A DNA stretch of 64,000 nt from assembly GCA_016715115.1 (NCBI GenBank), contig JADKBM010000004.1, forward strand, positions 434,001-498,000, given 5' to 3'. This document shows positions 59,838-64,000 of this stretch, piece by piece. The notes beneath the pieces are model-generated. The model saw only the letters and a program-made list of their open reading frames with translations. It ran no database searches and was not told the origin of the DNA. The stretch's first letter is position 1. The number at the start of each line of letters is the position of its first letter. Position numbers and translations under genes: made by a program. This stretch comes from Acidobacteriota bacterium (GTDB lineage Bacteria; Acidobacteriota; Blastocatellia; Pyrinomonadales; Pyrinomonadaceae).

Positions 59838-60785
59838 TCAAAGGCTATCATAGCCTCTTATGATGTAGCACCTATGTTCTTCAATGTGCACGCAAACTCC
59901 AGTTATTATTCCTCCAATAAAGGTTTCAGGTTTTTCGGGGTCAGGCTCAGCACCATCGGCCCAATCTGGATATCCGAAATATGTATAATAAGAATAAAGT
60001 GGCGCCCCGGTATAAAGCCGTATCACAATTGAATCGCCATATCTCATATTTCGTTCATATGACAATGCACAGCCGTCAACAAGCTCGGCAGTCACCTTAG
60101 ATTCCCCAAGCACAAGTGGAGTTTCATCGTCCCAACCGAGTCCCAGTTGCGGGACACGCAACGGCGTGTCTTTGTACTCAACTGCCAGACTATCGATGGT
60201 CTCTTGGTTCTTGGATGTTATCTTGACCTGTGCGTTCTTAAAATCATAAAAGTAGGCAGTTGTTTCGTGATGTCGCTCAGAGTGCTTTTCCTTCGCATAC
60301 TCAGTATCGAACTCCAGTTCAACACCCGTCTCTTTATCGTAAAAGAAGTCGGTTGTGAAAACGGGGGTGTCTATAAAAATCTTATTGGGGGTTCCCAATA
60401 CGGCCTTCATTAATTCAATTGCGTGTCCGGGGCTGAGTTCATCAAAAATCTTTTCATCAATTCTTCTTTCTGAGTGAGGAAACGTAACGAGCTGCCTTTC
60501 TCTCTTGTCCCGATTCCTTTCGTATTTACGAATAAAGAACTCAGCGATGAGTGTTAAGGCTACTCCTATGACCGCGCCAATAAGACCGGAAAGAACATTG
60601 CCCCAATCCAACGAAAAAGGCTTATCTGCGACATTCTGTTCCGCCTGTGTGATTACCTGTGTAGCCGCAGGTGCGGCTGCTTGTAAGAGGTATAGAACCA
60701 TAACAAAAAAGTGGCCCGCGAAAAGAAAGGTTTCGTGAAATCTAATTTTATCGTTGGCCGGCGACAAACAGCTTCCATGTTTCAT
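59838..60785 (-). CDS. Unknown membrane-anchored protein, third gene after the CBASS cyclase and effector
   Basis: The 315-residue protein has a hydrophobic N-terminus (TFLFAGHFFVMVLYLLQAAA), a second helix (VLSGLIGAVIGVALTLIAEF) followed by a basic charged run (FIRKYERNRDKRERQ), and a roughly 220-residue soluble domain. That domain includes IFDELSPGHAIELMKAVLGT, DSLAVEYKDTPLRVPQLGLG and TELVDGCALSYE-like strands. I do not recognise the domain. AGAAGG eight bases before ATG 60785 decides the start, so it overlaps the S-4TM gene by 38 bases. ATG 60701 is a weaker alternative. It ends next to the repeat block. Confidence 0.75.
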   Translation of the reverse strand: MKHGSCLSPANDKIRFHETFLFAGHFFVMVLYLLQAAAPAATQVITQAEQNVADKPFSLDWGNVLSGLIGAVIGVALTLIAEFFIRKYERNRDKRERQLVTFPHSERRIDEKIFDELSPGHAIELMKAVLGTPNKIFIDTPVFTTDFFYDKETGVELEFDTEYAKEKHSERHHETTAYFYDFKNAQVKITSKNQETIDSLAVEYKDTPLRVPQLGLGWDDETPLVLGESKVTAELVDGCALSYERNMRYGDSIVIRLYTGAPLYSYYTYFGYPDWADGAEPDPEKPETFIGGIITGVCVHIEEHRCYIIRGYDSL

Positions 60786-61596
60786 TAAGGTGACCTTCTT
60801 TCATTCTCCATAAAAGGGTGGGAATTAACGGTGACGCAGCCCGTGCGAGGTGATACTCATTGAGCGCCTTAATACACTGAGTTTCATTGTCATCCGAATT
60901 CGATTTCAAAAGCTCAGTCGCTCTCGTTTGCGATTTTTCCGATTTATTCGCAAACGTGTTGTAGTTTATCGAGAGTGGTATAAGGCCAAGCGAAACAACT
61001 AACATCAGGATAGATATTACAACCCGACTAATCGCTGTTAGCGGCTCCACTGAGGATACAAGCCAAAAGCTCACAAAAAGCATTCCAATTGAAAAGCTAA
61101 CGAGGGCCACAGTTAACGACACACATATTTTACACATTGATTGTGCCAAAAGTTTGCTCCACCAAGACGACTCCTGAAGGTTCTGCATTCCCCGACGATA
61201 GCCTTCAGATTCAACTGAGGCGAAATAATCGTCAGGCTTACTATTGTTCGCAAGTCGATTTCGAACACGTTTTGGTAGAGTTGCGACGGCATCTGCTATT
61301 TCTGTATTCGAGATTGTCCAGCCGAACGAGTTCTTGAAATCGAGCTTGCGAAGAAAAGATTCAGCAATCGATCTAAAGTGATTAGTACAAATGTTTGAAG
61401 CCTCCGCGGAAAAAAGGAGAACCGCAACGACGCCTGCGACCCAAACCCCCATTTGGGGCCACAGTATAGCTACGACTCCAAGTGCGAAAGCACCAACCTT
61501 GAGCGATAAACTGAACCACCACCACCATTTCGTTCTATCGAAATAGCAGGCACACACCTGTCTAATCGTCAGTTGGCGATCTTCGCACTCACTCAT
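60748..61596 (-). CDS. S-4TM family putative pore-forming effector (CBASS)
   Basis: The 282-residue protein has four hydrophobic segments in two pairs: about 28-66 (LSLKVGAFALGVVAILWPQ, then VWVAGVVAVLLFSAEA) and about 155-211 (ICVSLTVALVSFSIGMLFVS, then VVISILMLVVSLGLIPLSI). A soluble middle part lies between them. This is the layout of the S-4TM effectors encoded next to CD-NTases. On binding the cyclic nucleotide such effectors are thought to oligomerise and permeabilise the membrane. It overlaps the cyclase gene by 4 bases (ATGA). Confidence 0.85.
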   Translation of the reverse strand: MSECEDRQLTIRQVCACYFDRTKWWWWFSLSLKVGAFALGVVAILWPQMGVWVAGVVAVLLFSAEASNICTNHFRSIAESFLRKLDFKNSFGWTISNTEIADAVATLPKRVRNRLANNSKPDDYFASVESEGYRRGMQNLQESSWWSKLLAQSMCKICVSLTVALVSFSIGMLFVSFWLVSSVEPLTAISRVVISILMLVVSLGLIPLSINYNTFANKSEKSQTRATELLKSNSDDNETQCIKALNEYHLARAASPLIPTLLWRMKEGHLNETWKLFVAGQR

Positions 61597-62603
61597 ACAG
61601 GAAACTCACTTCCAAAAACCTCAGCCCATTTCTTGATCGAAGCGGCCTGATCGCCGTCCGCTTCCAATTGTCGAGCTTCATTTGCCTTAGCGGCGTGAAG
61701 TTTCGCCGTGTCAGATATTTTTTGCCTATCCGCCCAAGTCACGTTGTTCAAATCACCCTTGATACCTGCAGGATCGAGGACAGAGGCGTGGATGGCGAAC
61801 TGAATATGGCTGAGAATTCTCGGAATTTCCAGATCCACAAAAGAACTCGCGGTGTCGGACCGAGCATCGTAGTGGTCAAGAATCATCTGTTCAAGCAGAT
61901 ACGACGACATTGATGGCATCGTCGGTCTTCTATTCCAATACTTAATGATTCGAATTACGTTCAATATATTGCCGTCGTGCAATTGGTTAATCGTTGTAAC
62001 TCGATTCTTGTCGATTCGCGGGTCGGTCTTCATCCAATGTCCGGTTCCGTCCGGAATTAAGTAGTACGTTCGACCATTGCTCTCAGCGGTGGTCATAAAG
62101 CAGGGGACAATATCGAAACACCAATCGTAGGACGTGAGCGATAGTACTGCAGCTACACCGTTGCGCTTCAAATCGGCTTTCGAGTACTGAGGAACGCCTG
62201 ATAGTTTCTGAATGAACTTGTTAATAACCTTTGTCGAATTCAGATGTCGTGTATTGTCATGACAAAGGCCATGCAGATTACTGTCTTGGCCTATCGTGAT
62301 CTGATACGGCGTCGTGTATTGATCATAAGTTGATCCCTGAGCGTGAAGACAAACCATTACGTCGATATCATCTAACGGTCTCTTTTTCGTCCGTCTGGCA
62401 AACGATCCATAGGCAATGTTGTTTTCCGAATATGATTTGGGAAAGGTCGAGTCATTCTGAAAGCCCGCAATCTGACCGAAAAGCCAATCGCGGCTAGAGC
62501 GTGCGGTGCTGACATCATCACCATCAAGATTGATGGCATCTTTCAAAAAATCGCGAAATGCCTTATTAACGTCGGATGAATTTAATACTCTTTGTGCTTG
62601 CAT
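61593..62603 (-). CDS. CD-NTase (CBASS cyclic oligonucleotide synthase)
   Basis: The 336-residue protein has the Pol-beta-type nucleotidyltransferase core of CD-NTases: IAYGSFARRTKKRPLDDID, with Gly66-Ser67 and Asp79-x-Asp81, and the third acidic residue Asp164 in YDWCFDIVPCF. The remaining helical part includes NILNVIRIIKYWNRRPTMPS, conserved in this superfamily. It would make a cyclic di- or trinucleotide on phage infection. AAGAGGAG lies about 14 bases before ATG 62603. The spacing to the repressor gene is 20 bases. Confidence 0.9.
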   Translation of the reverse strand: MQAQRVLNSSDVNKAFRDFLKDAINLDGDDVSTARSSRDWLFGQIAGFQNDSTFPKSYSENNIAYGSFARRTKKRPLDDIDVMVCLHAQGSTYDQYTTPYQITIGQDSNLHGLCHDNTRHLNSTKVINKFIQKLSGVPQYSKADLKRNGVAAVLSLTSYDWCFDIVPCFMTTAESNGRTYYLIPDGTGHWMKTDPRIDKNRVTTINQLHDGNILNVIRIIKYWNRRPTMPSMSSYLLEQMILDHYDARSDTASSFVDLEIPRILSHIQFAIHASVLDPAGIKGDLNNVTWADRQKISDTAKLHAAKANEARQLEADGDQAASIKKWAEVFGSEFPV

Positions 62604-62623
62604 GTCTGTATAAACGTCTCCTC

Positions 62624-63238
62624 TTAAAACGGATTAGGCAATGTCGCAATAACAACGCCCTGAACAGAGAATCCTTCCGACAAAATAATTGGACGGATAG
62701 TCTTGTCGGTAGAATTCGGACGCAAGACTACCAGTCCTTTTTCCCGATGAAAATGTTTGATCGTGGCCTCATCATTTACAAGTCCAACGACCTTTTGTCC
62801 TTCGGTGGCTGATGATTGTTGTCGAATCAAGACAAGGTCGCCATCATCTATTCCCGATAAATTCATAGAGTCACCCTTTGTCCGCAAAATGAAGTATTTG
62901 GAGCCCGGTTTTGCAATCATTGTTGAGACATCAATGTAATCCTCGATGTCCTGTTCAGCGAAAGCTAATGCACCACAGGATGCCGTTCCAACGAGCGGAA
63001 CCGGGACTGTACGTTCACCGCCGAAATCGGCAGTAGATAATACGAGTTCTATCTTTCCCTTGGAATTACTTATACGCCCCGAATCGCGAAGTCGATCAAT
63101 GACTAACTGCACAGATCGTTTCGATGCAAACCCCAAACCATCCGCAATTACTTGAAACGACGGCGCTCTGCCATTTAGCATGAAGTACCGACAAATGAAA
63201 TTATAGGCGTCATCATCCGATCGAAGTAAACGTGCCAT
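62624..63238 (-). CDS. LexA-like S24 self-cleaving repressor heading the CBASS operon
   Basis: The 204-residue protein has an N-terminal winged HTH (RAPSFQVIADGLGFASKRSV and QLVIDRLRDSGRIS) and a C-terminal S24 peptidase domain. The probable cleavage site is Cys88-Gly89 (TASCGALAFA, where UmuD also has Cys-Gly). Ser124 is in TKGDSMNLSG and Lys161 in NDEATIKHF. A longer frame upstream lacks HTH character, so I use ATG 63238. It is the first gene of the defence operon and would repress it until a damage-like signal triggers cleavage. All catalytic residues are present. Confidence 0.9.
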   Translation of the reverse strand: MARLLRSDDDAYNFICRYFMLNGRAPSFQVIADGLGFASKRSVQLVIDRLRDSGRISNSKGKIELVLSTADFGGERTVPVPLVGTASCGALAFAEQDIEDYIDVSTMIAKPGSKYFILRTKGDSMNLSGIDDGDLVLIRQQSSATEGQKVVGLVNDEATIKHFHREKGLVVLRPNSTDKTIRPIILSEGFSVQGVVIATLPNPF

Positions 63239-63242
63239 GAGG

Positions 63243-63276
63243 TAAGTGTAATACAATTTGTTTACATCTGCAAGAA
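63243..63276 (-). promoter_or_regulatory. Candidate promoter and operator of the CBASS operon
   Basis: On the minus strand, TTGCAG and TACACT lie 17 bases apart, and TACACT is six bases before ATG 63238, suggesting a leaderless message. The spacer and -10 overlap a dyad with TGTAA at one end and TTACA at the other (63247-63266, 10-base centre). Such a site would allow repression by the encoded LexA-like protein. Both hexamers are imperfect. Confidence 0.5.
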
Positions 63277-63446
63277 TCGAGATTCTCCTGGGGAAAAGCA
63301 AAGACTCGTGGATATTGGCAGTCAAGAAGAGCTAGCCAGAGAACGGATCGCCGACCAGAAACCGACACGTATCGAAACCGTGAAGAATCTCGCTTTAAGC
63401 TCCAACCTTGACCTGAGCGTCTTCTGATGAGTTCCTGTCGAAGGCT

Positions 63447-64000
63447 GATTTGAAGTATGCCACAGGATCTATCCGTACCTGTTGCGGAACAGGATCATCG
63501 ATCGTCCGAACCAGGTTTGGAGCACCGACATCACATTCATCCGCCTGCGGGGCGGATTCGTTTACCTGATGGCGGTTCTCGATTGGTTCAGCCGGTTTGT
63601 CATCGCCTGGGAACTGTCGGTGAGCCTCGATGCCGAGTTTTGCGTCAGCGGACTTGAACGGGCGCTGGCGCAAGGAACGCCCGAGATCTTCAACACGGAT
63701 CAGGGCAGCCAGTTCACGAGCGAAGCATTCACCGGAATGCTGATCGATGCGGAAGTGGCGATAAGCATGGACGGGCGCGGACGGGCGCTCGACAACATCT
63801 TCGTTGAAAGATTGTGGAGAACGGTCAAATACGAGGACATTTATTTGAAAGACTATGGCAACGTTCCGGAGGTCAGAACCGGCTTGGATGCTTACTTTCG
63901 GTTCTATAACTACGAACGCGGCCATCAGTCACTGGGCTACAAAACCCCGGCGGCGATCCACCTTAAATAAGGCGTTTTCGTGTCTGGACAATGGGGTCCA
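63447..64000 (+). mobile_element. IS3-family element, 5'-truncated, right end at the window edge
   Basis: An IS3-type OrfB frame enters without its N-terminal part, just after a TGA at 63446. The DDE transposase core is present (described separately), and the right end carries TGTCTGGACAATGGGGTCCA at 63981-64000, the inverted-repeat type of many IS3 elements. No left end with the matching inverted repeat was seen in the window. The left breakpoint lies in a short gap beside the CBASS operon. Confidence 0.85.
63482..63970 (+). pseudogene. IS3-family transposase OrfB, N-terminally truncated (rve catalytic core)
   Basis: The frame encodes NRIIDRPNQVWSTDITFIRL (first Asp), FNTDQGSQFTSEAF (second Asp) and LDNIFVERLWRTVKYEDIYL (Glu), so the DDE triad is complete. 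The coding phase extends upstream to about 63449 (IYPYLL precedes) and is then stopped by TGA 63446. The N-terminal HTH and OrfA are missing. It is therefore not expected to transpose on its own, though a partner copy elsewhere could mobilise the end. Confidence 0.85.

Noticed and set aside
63395..63925. Minus-strand open frame over the IS3 transposase
   Set aside because: Antisense to a clear DDE transposase; no domain.

Overview
The window looks like a bacterial chromosome segment of moderate G+C content, with accessory character at both ends. No rRNA or tRNA was seen. The mix of genes (PadR regulator plus small membrane partner, Reg_prop histidine kinase, M3 and M28 peptidases, TolB-like propellers, many Sec-exported unknowns, dense palindromic repeats) suggests an Acidobacteriota lineage, possibly Blastocatellia. 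That placement is inference from gene style, not from a marker gene.

Region 1 (1-26710) is a surface-polysaccharide locus, nearly all on the minus strand. It holds eight glycosyltransferases, four methyltransferases, two paralogous flippases, a multi-spanning ArnT/GT39-like membrane protein, asparagine synthase, carbamoyltransferase, formyltransferase, polysaccharide deacetylase and an NDP-sugar epimerase. A cupin, a DegT aminotransferase and a GNAT acetyltransferase form a probable acylamino-sugar module. Two plus-strand glycosyltransferases (14126-16217) sit as an inverted cassette. A 3' remnant of a second asnB (1602-1800) and shifts in base composition inside genes suggest repeated recombination.

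Region 2 (26711-30950) is rich in repeats: a RAYT transposase flanked by palindromic arrays, a dispersed hairpin element also present at 454-705 and 30796-30925, an M3 peptidase and a 58-residue GTG-start protein.

Region 3 (30950-56779) is mostly housekeeping or secreted functions: a PadR operon with its operator lying over the promoter, ICMT-like methyltransferase, alpha/beta hydrolase, Tat-type amidohydrolase, DinB protein, two large paralogous secreted proteins next to a lone receiver domain, a Reg_prop kinase/LuxR regulator pair, sulfurtransferase, class A beta-lactamase, a DUF1778/PIN toxin-antitoxin pair, an M28 peptidase with a metal-binding tail, and several secreted unknowns.

Region 4 (56780-64000) is a defence and mobile-element zone. 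It contains broken GNAT and PIN genes, two 127-bp MITE-like elements in a cluster of palindromes, an intact excisionase-HTH/PIN pair behind three tandem 9-mers, and a four-gene operon: LexA-like S24 repressor, CD-NTase, S-4TM pore-forming effector and an uncharacterised membrane protein. This is a CBASS-type antiphage system that appears to be controlled by a self-cleaving repressor. A 5'-truncated IS3-family element closes the window.
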